DNA of 64,000 nt from Rhodeus uyekii (lineage: Eukaryota > Chordata > Actinopteri > Cypriniformes > Acheilognathidae): positions 248,001-312,000 of the forward strand of contig JAWRVZ010000212.1 in NCBI GenBank assembly GCA_037043235.1, given 5' to 3'. The position numbers were made by a program, and so were the translations under genes. Of the stretch, positions 21,520 through 31,976 are shown one piece after another. Within the stretch, counting starts at the first letter, position 1. Every line of letters begins with the position of its first letter. The notes under the pieces were generated by a model. The model was not told the DNA's origin. It searched no databases and saw nothing but the letters and a program-made list of their open reading frames with translations.

Positions 21520-21852
21520 GAAGCTCTTTCCACATTGATCTCTATGGTTTCTCTCCATTGTGTCTCATCTCGTGTCTTTTGAGATCTCTAGTCCGACTGA
21601 ATCTCTTCTCACAGTGTGAACACTTGTATGGTTTCTCTCCGGTGTGAATCCTCTGGTGCTTTTTCAAATTCCCAGGTGTAATAAAAGTCTTCTCACATTC
21701 AAAACACATATGTTCTCTTACACCATTAATGTATTTTCTGATGTTCTTTTAATTTGTTCTTCAGTTTAAAACTCTTTCCACACAAAGAACATGAATATGG
21801 TATCTCATTGGAATGAACTGCCAGGTGGAGCTTCAGGTATGAAAAAAAAAAA
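21520..21852 (-). pseudogene. C2H2 zinc-finger pseudogene
   Basis: Three to four fingers remain: YSCSLCGKSFKLKNKLKEHQ, an FECEKTF finger and YKCSHCEKRFSRTRDLKRH. A frameshift and stop lie after QKIH and another stop follows GEKP. The 5' edge runs straight into sequence that in other genes lies upstream of the micro-exon (CTCGTCTTCACTTGTAG), so a deletion removed the leader, intron and exon 1. Confidence 0.85.
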
Positions 21853-22412
21853 TTCTCGTCTTCACTTGTAGATGATGGGAATATTCCAGCATTCATTGCA
21901 GTGGGAGGAGCTTATCTGAAGGAGGAGGAGCTTATCTGTCAAAATCAATAGCAAATCCCTTGCTAAGTTTATTTTTATACTAATTCATACATTTAGTTTT
22001 GTTGTGGCTTCATTTAGTCATAAAGTGTTTTAACCAATTAATTTTTCTCTTGTAAGAGTTTCCTATTGTATACCTACATTTATCTTAAGTCTTAAACAAA
22101 TAAGCAAGAAAATGTAACAAAAAAGAAATACCACAATTAAAATAAACCAACTAGAAACAGTGTAAGAATAAAAAATTTTAAAAATACATTTATGTTTACA
22201 GATAACACACTACTTGAGTTCAATGTGTTTTATATGAAACGTGATTTATCACAGATTATTGAAATGCTGTTATGAAACTTACCTATATCTTGTAGACGTC
22301 ACAATAACGGATCGTGTCGTTTAAAGTCTGTTGCAATAAAATGAGCTTAATGTGGAAATTGACGGATCTGAAGACATCAGCATAATGAATGAGGAGAAAA
22401 CAGGATCTTTTG
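21853..22412 (-). other. upstream flank of dead ZNF copy
   Basis: Paralogous to 17.0-17.55 kb, including the donor-like CTACAAGATATAG|GTAAGT at 22279 and a TGACGTC motif beside it. No gene is seen. Confidence 0.45.
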
Positions 22413-22668
22413 TGTTGTGGAAATTCTTTTCCTGAACGTTTATCAATAAAGAAATGAGATTCTCGAAAGGTTTAAATAGTCTTAAGCTTTATTTCTGTCA
22501 AGAAAAGCATTCACACACAGAATCACCCCCCACTCGGCATATCCTGTTCTCAGGTCAGGTCGTTACGCCTGGTGGGCAGAAACAATGCATCCTGTTCTAG
22601 ACTATTTTCTGATAAACTAAACTCTACTTCTAAAGATCAGGATTAATACGCAAGTAATAAAATGTACA
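22413..22668 (-). repeat. LTR of a second ERV family
   Basis: On the minus strand it runs TGTACATTTTATTAC...TTTCCACAACA, with an AATAAAG signal, and is preceded by a purine tract (AAAAAGAGGTGGAG). It breaks paralogy with the 17.5-kb block. No target duplication was found because the element is 5'-truncated. Confidence 0.5.
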
Positions 22669-22868
22669 TTAAACTCCACCTCTTTTTAATTTTGGAAAAC
22701 TTAAAACATAGTGATATGACATTTTATCCACGTCTACAGTGATTCCTTGCAGATCTTTCGCGAACACCCTTCATTTAGTCATCAGCATGTACAGCAGTTT
22801 TAATATCATCATAGTCCAATCCTTCAGCATCTGGAGTCCTATCTTGGTGGTTTTCTATTGCAGTTTTG

Positions 22869-23215
22869 TTAACTACCATATTCACTTGAAGACATTTTTA
22901 TGAATGTGCTTGTCACAGCTTTGTTAGCAATACGGTTCACCGAACAAGCGAGCAACATCAACAGAATCAGACCTGGCCAGGCTAAACCATTAATTTTTTG
23001 AAGGCTTGCCGCTGTTTCGCCAACCAAAAATAGAGACCATCCAGACATTGCTGGTCTACTGTTTAGCCTCTTGGTTGCCCCTGTATCAGGGATGTTACAG
23101 GGGTCCTTACAGAAATACATTGCTTTACCACACATTTTTATGCCGTTTGGATTGTAATAGTCTACTGCTGCGGAGATGGGGTCACATACAATAGTGTTTT
23201 CACTCTTTTTACCCT
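22869..23215 (-). pseudogene. probable ERV envelope C-terminal fragment
   Basis: Open frame with several Cys, then a hydrophobic membrane-like segment (GLAWPGLILLMLLACSV) and a short tail, followed about 200 bp later by a purine tract and LTR. The first dozen residues of the open frame (MACLMRIDSLL) come from ZNF flank, not from the element. It is a truncated retroviral 3' end; family not identified. Confidence 0.4.
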
Positions 23216-24300
23216 TTATCATTTTAACCCTTAATAGACTGTCAATCCTCATTAAACAAGCCATTCAGGATCAGCAGCAGATCATCTCACTTTATTCTGA
23301 GGATTTGCTGCTAGAAACAGATTGTTTGAGTCACAATATCAACTCAATATCACAATATTAACTCAATATCAATTTCTGCTCAAGGCCTGTAAAAGTGCTC
23401 AAAATTTACTAGCATTTTTCAAGTGAGACAGAAAATAGCAGTAATTTAAAGATGATACCCATCTTTATCAAGCATTGTAATTCGTCGATATGAATCTAAA
23501 TATAGTTTGGTTTCATTCATAACAATAAAGTAATTAGTTCGCTAAAATCTTACCGTTTTGTTCTTGAGGAGAAACAGGCAAATGTTTAAGTTATCAAAAA
23601 CACATATGAAAACATGTCAGAAATGACCCGTTAAAATGTTCGATGAAACCATGTAAAGAATATTTTACAATATCGTGAACTGTTTTCTTCAGGAAACTCG
23701 ACGTGACTGGAGAAACGCACGTCATCATCAACAGACGAGACAAAAGATAGATAATGCGCCAAATACTGTTTCAAACGGTAAAACAGCTATATAAAACAAC
23801 AACCAAAATTAAGGGCATTTCATGGCTTTCAGAAGCAATTCATATTAGGAATTTATGTATTCTTAATGCAAGAAAAAAAAAAGTGGAATCGAATGAGACA
23901 GATCGTTCTCCTTATTGACTAACAAGAGAATAATCTACATGACAGCAGATCTGTTTACTAAATACAATATAAGAGGAAGAATTTAGAAAACAACAATGAA
24001 GATCAGGTTAATAATAAATCAGCCTCTTCTTCAGCTTCATGAACAAGAACAGTTTAAACCTGTAAAAACCTTCTACTTTCTTACATAAAAGTATAAACAA
24101 ACTACAAATGAAACAAGAACATTTAACATAAAGGAAACTTATAGTAAAGCATAATAATATAAAATACCGCATATGACAAGGCAAAATTATATACAAGCAT
24201 AAAACTTTTAGACTGTGTCTATCTTTGAACTGAATCTGTGGAATATTTCTATTCAACCAAAATATAAATTAAACTTTAAATTTATTCCACTATTATAGCC
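23216..24300. other. ZNF-cluster block paralogous to 17.6-18.1 and 19.95-20.15 kb
   Basis: Carries the same donor-like AAACG|GTAAGA (23554) and a degenerate CRE (ACGTCA, near 23720), then AT-rich DNA. It provides the empty site for the transposon at 18126-19938. No intact gene is seen. Confidence 0.45.
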
Positions 24301-24356
24301 AATTGTGTGTATGTGAGGGTGTATGTATATGTATATGTGTGTGTGTGTGTGTGTGT
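24300..24356. repeat. (TG)n / (TATG)n microsatellite
   Basis: A run of GTGTATGTGAGGGTGTATG followed by a long GT repeat. A shorter TG run is at 24601-24615. Confidence 0.8.
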
Positions 24357-24639
24357 TCAGCAGCCATAAAGAGAATTTGTGCTACCATCATTTGAGAAAG
24401 CATTAGATGAAGTTTTCACTTGTGCAATAGTAGATATTTAGGAAAACAACACTGTAAATTCTGAGTTATAAATATAGGCTATTAATATTAAAATCTAGAA
24501 TACATACAGGGACATATTTAACCCTACATATTAATTTTAGGAGCATATTCTTAATTTAGCGGGTATTTTTGCACAAAAGCCCTGATACTTTCTGACTTTG
24601 ATGTGTGTGTGTGTGTTGCCGGTAGCGTCTTTTTTTCTT

Positions 24640-24836
24640 TCTTTTTTTCAAACATGAAAATCTTTCAACAAAAAATATTTTGCCGCATTAATGTCATTTA
24701 CGGAGCTTCTTTCCATTGTAGATTTTCATGTGTTCCTGAAAGTATGATTTTTGTACAAAAGACTTTCCAAGTGGATGCACACGTGTCTCTTAAGGCTTCC
24801 TAAAAAAGTGTGAAACTCTTCCCGCATTGATCAGAC
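24640..24836 (-). pseudogene. decayed C2H2 finger fragment
   Basis: The minus strand reads SDQCGKSFTLF then a stop, with a further diverged finger behind it. It resembles 21460-21550. Adjacent sequence switches to BEL/Pao at about 24.85 kb. Confidence 0.55.
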
Positions 24837-24879
24837 TCCAACACTGTACTTACATGGCTGACTTCCACCTCATGTCATT

Positions 24880-25890
24880 ACAAAGTGTTCATAGGGACAC
24901 GACAGGTGGAGAGATCCAAGAGATGACAGCATTCTCCACCTGACGCTACATCTGATTCAAAGACAAGCTCCCAGACAACATTACTTGAGGCAATCACTTC
25001 TCTGGGTTAATGACCACAACTACACCTTCACTTAAGCCTCAACGGTATGACACTCTGCCCGAGTGCCTGAACGCCTATCGGCAGGAGCTTCACGAGACTA
25101 CCTACTCTTCCAGTGCTGACCTCCAGGGAGATGCTTAACAAGCAGTCCTGTCAAGCTCAATTAGAGTCCTAGTACTGTGAGGTACAAGAAGCAGATGATG
25201 TACACCCAGTCCTCGACTCATGGCATCCTACCACTCAGTTAATCATCAAGAACTGTGATGAAAGGCTGCATTCGTTCGCCGAGATCAGAAGATGTACTGG
25301 ATTCAAAGATGCCATGCTAAAGTCCCCCTCATGGTCAATCAACCACTCACCAGACAGAAATACCTCCGTCCAGTCTTCTACTCGACTGGCATTGACTGTT
25401 TCGGCCCCTTACTAGTTAAGCTTGGCCACTGTAATGAGAAGAGGTGGGGTATAGTCTTTACGTGTATGACTAGGACTGCTCTCAACCCTCTCACCAGTAT
25501 CGCCTCGATGGCCCTATGGCAGTTCATTGCCAGACAAGTTACAAAACAAGGCACCAACTTTAAGGGAGGCGAATGCAAATTGAATGACTCCTTTGCCACA
25601 CTTCAAGATGAACTACAGAATCACCTCGCTAGTCAGCAGATCCAGTTTGTTTACAACTCGCCATGCACCCCCTACTTTGGCGGTTCCTGGGAGAGGGAGA
25701 TCCGCTTGATAAACCTAGTCCTCAGGGTGACCATTGGGGCTCAGACTGTGACTGGGGAAGTTTTGAGAACAGTCGTGGTTGAGGTCAAAGGTATTGTCAA
25801 CTCAAACCTTGGTTATACCTCCTCTAATGTAGGCAACCCTGACACAGTCACCCCGTATTGCTTCCTGATCGTCCACTGAGACGCATCATT
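24880..25890 (+). pseudogene. BEL/Pao integrase fragment
   Basis: A degraded zinc domain (25209-25340) precedes a long core frame at 25292-25876: STGIDCFGPLLVKLG (first Asp), QGTNFKGGECKLNDSF, and PYFGGSWEREIR (catalytic Glu). The motif that normally supplies the second Asp reads TKQGTNF, so that residue is lost along with a few neighbours. The frame is still open but cannot encode a complete integrase, and the rest of the element is absent. Confidence 0.8.
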
Positions 25891-25961
25891 ACCTCAGATA
25901 GTCTACCAAGAGTCTCAGATCCTGAGCTTGCAGTTGCCAACTGTTTGCAACAGGATTACAT

Positions 25962-26902
25962 CTAAATATGATATTTTTTTATATGACTGCGTAGAGAAGA
26001 TGATTGAGTGAAGCTCTTCCCACATTCAGTGCAGTGATATGGTTTCTCTCCAGTGTGAATCCTCTCATGAATTTTCAGGTTTCCTGAGTGACTGAATCTC
26101 TTGTCACAGTGTGAACACTTGTATGGTTTCTCTCTAGTGTGAATCCTCTCATGCCGTTTCAAATGTCCAGCTGTAGTAAAAGTCTTCTCACACTCAAAGC
26201 ACATGTGATTTCTTACACCAGTATGTCTTCTCTGATGGTCTATTAAAAGTGGCAGACGTGAAAAACTCTTTCTACACAAAGAACATGGATGTGGTTTCTC
26301 CTGTGAATGAACTGTCAGGTGATCCTTCAGGCCTGAAGCCCTCAAAAATGTTTTGCCACATTGATCACATTCATGCCGTTTCTCTTCAGTGTGGATGAGC
26401 GTGTGTGTCTTAAGGGTTGCTTGTTGTCTAAAACTCTTTCCACATTGACCACATGTGAACGGTTTCTCTCTACTGTGGATCCTCATGTGCATATTAAGGT
26501 TTCCTTGTTGTCTAAAACTCTTTCCACATTGATCACATGTGAATGGCTTCTCTCCAGTGTGGATCATCATGTGCGTCTTTAGGTCTCTTTGATGTCTAAA
26601 ACTGTTTCCACATTGTTCACATATGAACGGTTTCTCTCCAGTGTGGATCATCATGTGCATCTTTAGGTGTCTTTGATGTCTAAAACTGTTTCCACATTGA
26701 TCACATGTGAACGGTTTCTCTACCGTGTGAATCCTCATGTGATTCTTGAGACTCTTTTTGGATGTGAAACTCTTTCCACACTGACAGCAGGTGAAACCTT
26801 TCATGTCTTCTCTTTTCAGTAAAGAAATACTTTCTGTTTGTGGTTCAGTTTTTATATGATGTTTCTCTTCTTCTTCACTCTCCTCATTCTTCAGGATCAG
26901 GC
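25962..26902 (-). CDS. C2H2 zinc-finger protein, ZNF gene 4 (main exon)
   Basis: Starts at a TTTCATTTCAG acceptor; joined to the micro-exon at 27342-27366 it gives a 321-residue frame. The leader is the most diverged of the cluster (GLILKNEESEEEEKHHIKTEPQTESISLLKRED). Ten intact C2H2 fingers follow, with fingers 2 to 5 very alike (FRHQ or FRQQ helices), suggesting recent internal duplication. It ends SSLRSHIKKYHI-stop and, unlike its neighbours, has no GTAAGT donor at the stop. The BEL/Pao fragment ends within about 75 bp downstream. Confidence 0.88.
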
Positions 26903-27341
26903 CTGAAATGAAAGTAAAAAAGTTAAAAAATTGTTTTATTGCAATTGGAGATTTTTTTTTTATTCAACTTTAAATTAATAGATTTGATAAATAAATTAAA
27001 AGTAATAATAATATAAGCACATTCTTTCAACTAATATCCAAAATAACTCAAAATAAAATTGCAGAAATATATAAATTTTGATAAAAATATCTGACGACTG
27101 GGTCTCTCTGCCGACCTCTTGAGGGGAAAATATTGTCCATGATATTTCACGACAAAGGGGAAAAATAAAAAATATTTATGAGTATATATTTACTATAGTT
27201 ATAAGCACTTGCAACTTGACTCGGAAATTGAATTGCAAAGACTCAACTTGTGACTTGCAAAAAACAATGACTTGCTCTGAACTGCTTTAATCATTATTGT
27301 TCTTCAGGCTCACGAATGAAGGATCAGGAATAAACACCAAC
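26903..27341 (-). other. intron of ZNF gene 4
   Basis: AT-rich, about 440 bp, with good acceptor and GTTGGT donor. No other feature is seen. Confidence 0.65.
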
Positions 27342-27366
27342 CTCTTTGCTCTTCAGTGGGTTTCAT
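27342..27366 (-). CDS. ZNF gene 4 coding micro-exon
   Basis: Encodes MKPTEEQR with one silent-type difference from the other copies (GAGCAAAGAG). Phase 1 joins GC of the next exon to give Gly. Confidence 0.72.
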
Positions 27367-27774
27367 TCTGCAGTTGTTCTGGATTTCTCCTGTTCTCACT
27401 GTCCTTCAATAAACTCTGTCTCTACAAATTTCAGCTCTTCCTGATGGTTTGATGCTCGTCTTCACTTGTAGATGAAGGGAATATTCCAGCATTTATTGGT
27501 GAATTGCAATGGGAGGAGCTTCACTGAAGGAGGAGGAGCTTATCTGACAAAAATTAAAAACAAATCACTTATTGAGTTCAGACGTTTTTACACATTTTAC
27601 ACAAATTACACGTTTACATTATAAGACAGCTTGAGTCTGGACTGAGAGAGAATATACTCTTAAAGATTAAAAAATGAGTCTATTGAAAGATAATATATTT
27701 AAAACATTGCACAGAAACTCCCAGATATTCAGTTTAATTTATGCATTTTATTACTTTTCAAAAAAAAACTCCCA
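27367..27774 (-). other. ZNF gene 4 upstream sequence
   Basis: Shares the block GATTTCTCCTGTTCTCACTG...AATATTCCAGCATTTATTGG with the other ZNF upstream regions, then is cut off by the DIRS element. The promoter-equivalent region with its CRE is not visible, so the insertion may have separated gene and promoter. Confidence 0.45.
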
Positions 27775-27786
27775 GTTACATATATA

Positions 27787-27966
27787 ACCATGGTTCCCTG
27801 AAGGGGAACGAGACGCAGCATCAAATTGCAAGGGGAATGCCTTGATATGAGTCACATGAAGCACTGTGAAAACGATGAATGAAAGATGCATGTGAATGCG
27901 CGTCACGGGTCAGTGATGTCATGAACAGAGCACAAAAGGTGTGCTGGAACCCAGCAGCGGTAGCTT
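27787..27966 (+). repeat. DIRS inverted terminal repeat, left
   Basis: Pairs with 30704-30880 in inverse orientation over about 175 bp with scattered mismatches. This contrasts with the direct LTRs of other retroelements in the window. Confidence 0.85.
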
Positions 27967-28039
27967 AGACGAGTGTCTAAAGCGGGCAAGGAGGTACAAG
28001 GAGCTGAGGCTGAGATGCAGCGTCTTGTTCCCCAGCAGG

Positions 28040-28085
28040 TAACCAAAGTTACATACGTAACCGAGACATTCCCTTTCGTGTGACC
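28040..28085. repeat. DIRS internal complementary region
   Basis: GTTACATACGTAACC repeats the outer left edge, and ATTCCCTTTCGTGTG matches the outer right edge (CCCACGAAAGGGAAC, reversed). Such a junction copy is used in DIRS circle formation. Confidence 0.6.
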
Positions 28086-28089
28086 TTGA

Positions 28090-29082
28090 CCGTGCGGAAA
28101 GGGTTCCCCTGGTTTTGAGCCACCACTGCAGGGGCCTCACATACAGCAGGCTGAGCGGAATCACGCTGGACGCCGCTGCCATGAGTCCTAACACTTTCTG
28201 GAAGTTTTTGACAGTCACTGGCCTATCTTGATGCTCTTGATAGCTGAACAAATGGCCTCTGCGCCCGGAGGAAAGCCCAGCAGACATAGCCACTGAGTCC
28301 CAACGGATACCCAGGAAGGTGGTTCTCTGAGATGGAGAAAGCACACTCTTCTTGGTCTTCAGCCTCAACATCAACTCCTTCATGTGAGCAAGCACAACAT
28401 CTCAATGTCATGCTGCCAACTGCGGCGACTGGGCCAGGATTTGCCAGTCGTCAAATAATTGAGGACACGAATGCCTCGAGAGCGCAGTGGAGAAAGAGCT
28501 GCCTCCACTACTTTGGTGAAGGTGCGGGGTGACAGAGCTAGGCCGAAAGGAAGCACGCGGTACTGGTATGCCTTCCCCCCAAAGGTTAACCGTAGGTACT
28601 TCCTGTGTTTTGGAAGGATGGAGATGTGGAAGTATGCGTCTTTGAGGTCAATCGTGACAAACCAGTCCTTGGACCTGATCTGAGTCATGATATGTTTGAG
28701 CGTCATTGAGACGCATGACTGTGTGATTGAGAAGATGCAAATCCAGAATGGGCCGCAACCCTCCATACTTCTTTAGAACAATGAAGGTCCAGCTGTAAAA
28801 CCCGGACTCTCTGTCTGCGAGGGGTACATACTTGATGGCCCCTTTCCTCAGCAGAATGTCTACCTCTTGTTCCATGACCAGAGCCTGCTGGAAGCCTACC
28901 ACAGTGGCTAGAACCCCAGGGAGGCGGGTTGGAGGAGCCCCGAACTGAATAGAGTACCCTTTGGATACTGTACACAGGACCCATCGAGAGAGATCCGTCA
29001 GGCGTGACCACGCGGCCAGAACCTCTACTGTGTGAACCAGCCTCTCGAGGCTAGCATCTGGTACTGCGAGCACTACCACCAC
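28090..29082 (-). pseudogene. DIRS reverse transcriptase/RNase H fragment
   Basis: Motifs on the minus strand: GGLRPILDLHLLNH, TIDLKDAYFHISILPKHRK, YRVLPFGLALSPRTFTK, then KKSVLSPSQRTTFLGIRWDS and the thumb. The usual YLDD catalytic box reads YLTTGKS, so the active site is mutated. Frame changes occur. The C-terminal part is lost at the deletion into the internal complementary region. Confidence 0.8.
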
Positions 29083-30344
29083 AGGGCCTGGGTGGAATGC
29101 TGTAGGACCCTCCTTGGAGGGGGCGATTCTCCCAGAGCAACCCCCCTCAGGAACAGCAACTGGGAGAGGTCGCCTGGTTGCAGCCTGACACTGGCGTCAG
29201 GGCCGCTTGCTCTTACTCTTCTTAGCATCAAGGACGACCCTCAGATTTGTCCTCTTGCCAGAAGGCTGAGCGCGAGAATGCCGGCCTGACTTCTCAGTTT
29301 TTTGGGGAGGCTGACAGGCAGCGACACTCTTCTTTTGAGCGGTCCAGTGTGAGGACCTCTGAGGCTGCGAGTGGTAAGCAGTCTCAAGGGAAGGGTGTAT
29401 TCAGAAGAAGTAGCTTCCTGAATGCTAGCTGCAGTTGAGCAGCCTCCTGAAACTTGTTGACTTAACTGTGATTTAACTGTGTCGCCGAACAAGCCCGGAT
29501 GGGACAGAGGAGCATCCAGGAGAACATGCTTGTCGTTGTCCCTGATGGCCGTGAGGTTGAGCCACAGATGCCTCTCCTTGGCCACCATGGAGCAGCCGAT
29601 GATAGAGGCCATCTCCCTAGAGGCTCGGAGAGAGAGATCCATGGCTTAGTGCAGTTCAGCTACTGCCTCAGGCCCGATGCCCCCGCCCTCATTGAGGTCC
29701 ACAAGCAACTACGCCTGGTAGGCCTGCAGTAGTGCGGATGTAAGCACGTGCAGCCTGACTAGAGGTGCAATATGCTTTCCCCACCAGAGATGACGTGACC
29801 CGCATCGGTTTGGTGGGGAGCGCTGGGGGCTTAAGGGAGGACGCCAACCGACATCCCACCGTAGCCAAATGGCTGAGCCCCCGCGAGAGTCACGTACATC
29901 ACGCTCTGCGGTGTATGCACTCTGTGGGAGGCTGGCCTACTCCAGAATATCGACACCTCGGTATGGAGGTCCTGAAAGAAAGGCTTAGCCCGGCGAGCCC
30001 TGGGGAGTGACACGAGCTGGGAGATATCGCTCGTCCAGTTTGCTTCTCTTTGGACAAGCGTCCCATGTCTCGGTGGGCCACTCGATATTGAGTCAAGAGA
30101 CCGCCCGAGCCACAACCTCGAGGAGCTCCTCAAAGGCTGGGGAGGAGGGTGGCGAATCCTTCTCACCCTGGTCAACGCTAACCACCTCCACCTCCTCAGA
30201 GCTGGACAAAGTCAGCGCTGACATCCCAGTCAGGTCAGGAGAAAACGCCCCAGAGACACATGCTTCCAGTTCCTGACGGGGACCGGATTCATCAGGCAGG
30301 GGCTGAGAAAGGGGCAAGCCCATCTCAACCGCTGACAAATCCAT
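29083..30344 (-). pseudogene. DIRS gag-like region
   Basis: Pieces of the DIRS1-type first protein are readable in several frames: EELLEVVARAVS, FFQDLHTEVSIFW, and a C-terminal Ser/Arg-rich part. Multiple stops. It lies just inside the right terminal repeat, as expected for the first gene. Confidence 0.65.
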
Positions 30345-30703
30345 TTGCGAGCCCCAGGACTGAGAACGCCGCTGAGCCTCAGCTGCAGTGGGACCTGAGC
30401 AACTTCATCGAAAACCGTCAGACGGGAGCGGAACGAACACAACGAGAACTGCTCACAGTGCTAGCAGCCAGCACCCTCGAGTGATGACCGAGCGTACTCC
30501 GCTCTCAAACAGGCAACGCACAAGTTGTGTGTATCCCTGCCTGTGATAAAACGCGGGCGGGGAAAACACACCATTTAAATGCATGTTCTGCCATATCACA
30601 CTAGTAGAAGAAGGGGGTCCCAGTTCTTTTTAAAATAGCCAGTGAGGTAATAAGTTTTGCAAACAAACACACACACACCGACACACAGCACGCTGAAGAC
30701 AAT

Positions 30704-30880
30704 CAAAGCTGCCGCTTCCGGGTTCCGGCGCACCTTTTATGCTCTGTTCATGACATCACTGACCCACGACGCGGATTCACACTCATCTTTCATTCATCGT
30801 TTTCAGTGCTTCACGTGACTCACATCAAGGCATTCCCCTAGCGCTTTGACGCAGCTTGAGTTCCCACGAAAGGGAACTGA
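30704..30880 (-). repeat. DIRS inverted terminal repeat, right
   Basis: Reverse complement of 27787-27966. Includes GCACCTTTTATGCTCTGTTC, which would be the 5' end of the element. Confidence 0.85.
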
Positions 30881-30885
30881 CTTGA

Positions 30886-31175
30886 AAATGATGTGCTACA
30901 CCAGTGGTATTCAAATGGTGGACCACTTTAATTGAATTGTGCTACACAGTAAAACATTTAAATTCACCTAAACAGGATAATCTTTTTGAGTGTGTGGAGT
31001 CATATTCTTATGTTTGTCTAAAATCATTTAATTATTTCCATGATTCAAATTTGTTTGTTTTGTCCTTCGTTTCACATCAAGTTTTCATTATAGTAAAAGT
31101 TTAGTAACCATGTATTTTTTTTTTTTATTCTCTTTTGGATTGGCTTCTTTTGGGATAAATGAATACTTTGCTGTA
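30886..31175. other. unassigned AT-rich DNA
   Basis: No gene, repeat boundary or motif was recognised. One short plus-strand open frame (30904-31101) has no features. Confidence 0.4.
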
Positions 31176-31420
31176 GTCAAGTCAAGTCACCTTTATTTAT
31201 ATGGCCCTTTTTACAATAGGGATTGTTTCAAAGCAGCTTTACAGAGATAACAGGAAAACAATGCAAAAAAATGTGTTTTGGCAGGAGAGCAGGACAATCA
31301 ATAATATTAATGACTATTAAGTGTTAAGTGTCCCCAGGTAATCAAGCCAGAGGCAATAGTATATCAAACAGAATGGAGAGGTCGGAAAACTGTAGCAAAG
31401 CCATGTTGTATTAGAAAGAA
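31176..31420. repeat. dispersed fish repeat (CACCTTTATTTATATGGC type)
   Basis: Begins TAGTCAAGTCAAGTCACC and continues to TTGTTTCAAAGCAGCTTTAC, a sequence I recognise as a very common interspersed repeat of fish genomes. Exact class not determined. Confidence 0.55.
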
Positions 31421-31974
31421 GGTGGGATCCATCGAAAATAGTTTAATTACAAACTTTAATAATGAAATTAAAATAATGGTGGCAGTCCCTCATGGACTGC
31501 CACACAAAAACTGGTCCTTTCTAGTCCTTCACTTCTGTCACTCCTCCTTTAATGCTTCCAGTCCTCTGTGAAATACAGAGGGAACAGTCATGGCGAACGG
31601 AGTCCTCAACATCCTCACAGTACTGGAATCTCTTTAGTGGATGGCCAATGCCAATGCCCCTCCGACTCCTTGCGACCGGATGAGGGCTTAGATGTTTATT
31701 TTGTCATGCTCCCATGTAAATCTATAGTAGAAAACAAAAAAAGAGAAGAAGTTTGCATTACTTCATTATCTGCATTCACTACCATAACTAATTTGTTTCA
31801 GCACTACAATCAAGAAAACTTAATTATATCATTATTTTGCTTGAATCTCCATATCGGAGTTTAATAAAATATCATGTCACTCGTCATAGGTTTTCATAAA
31901 CAATGTCAGATTTACAAAGAAGAGATTTGTTTTCATATTTCATTAATTACACATAAAACCATCAGATCCACTCT
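31421..31974. other. unassigned, with a perfect hairpin
   Basis: Contains a perfect 10-bp stem, GTGGCAGTCC / GGACTGCCAC around CTCAT (about 31480-31504). On the minus strand the neighbourhood looks like a transcript 3' end (AATAAA-like, then the hairpin), possibly an LTR. The plus-strand open frame 31568-31861 is not recognised. Confidence 0.3.
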
Positions 31975-31976
31975 AC

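Larger units (their letters stand above)
27775..30882 (-). mobile_element. DIRS-like retrotransposon, internally deleted
   Basis: Inverted terminal repeats of about 175 bp (27787-27966 against 30704-30880 reversed; shared AATGCCTTGATRTGAGTCAC and GTCAGTGATGTCATGAAC). On the minus strand gag-like sequence precedes a DIRS-type reverse transcriptase, followed by an internal complementary region near 28040-28085. No tyrosine recombinase is present and the total length (3.1 kb) is short for the group. Stops and frameshifts occur throughout. Confidence 0.85.
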
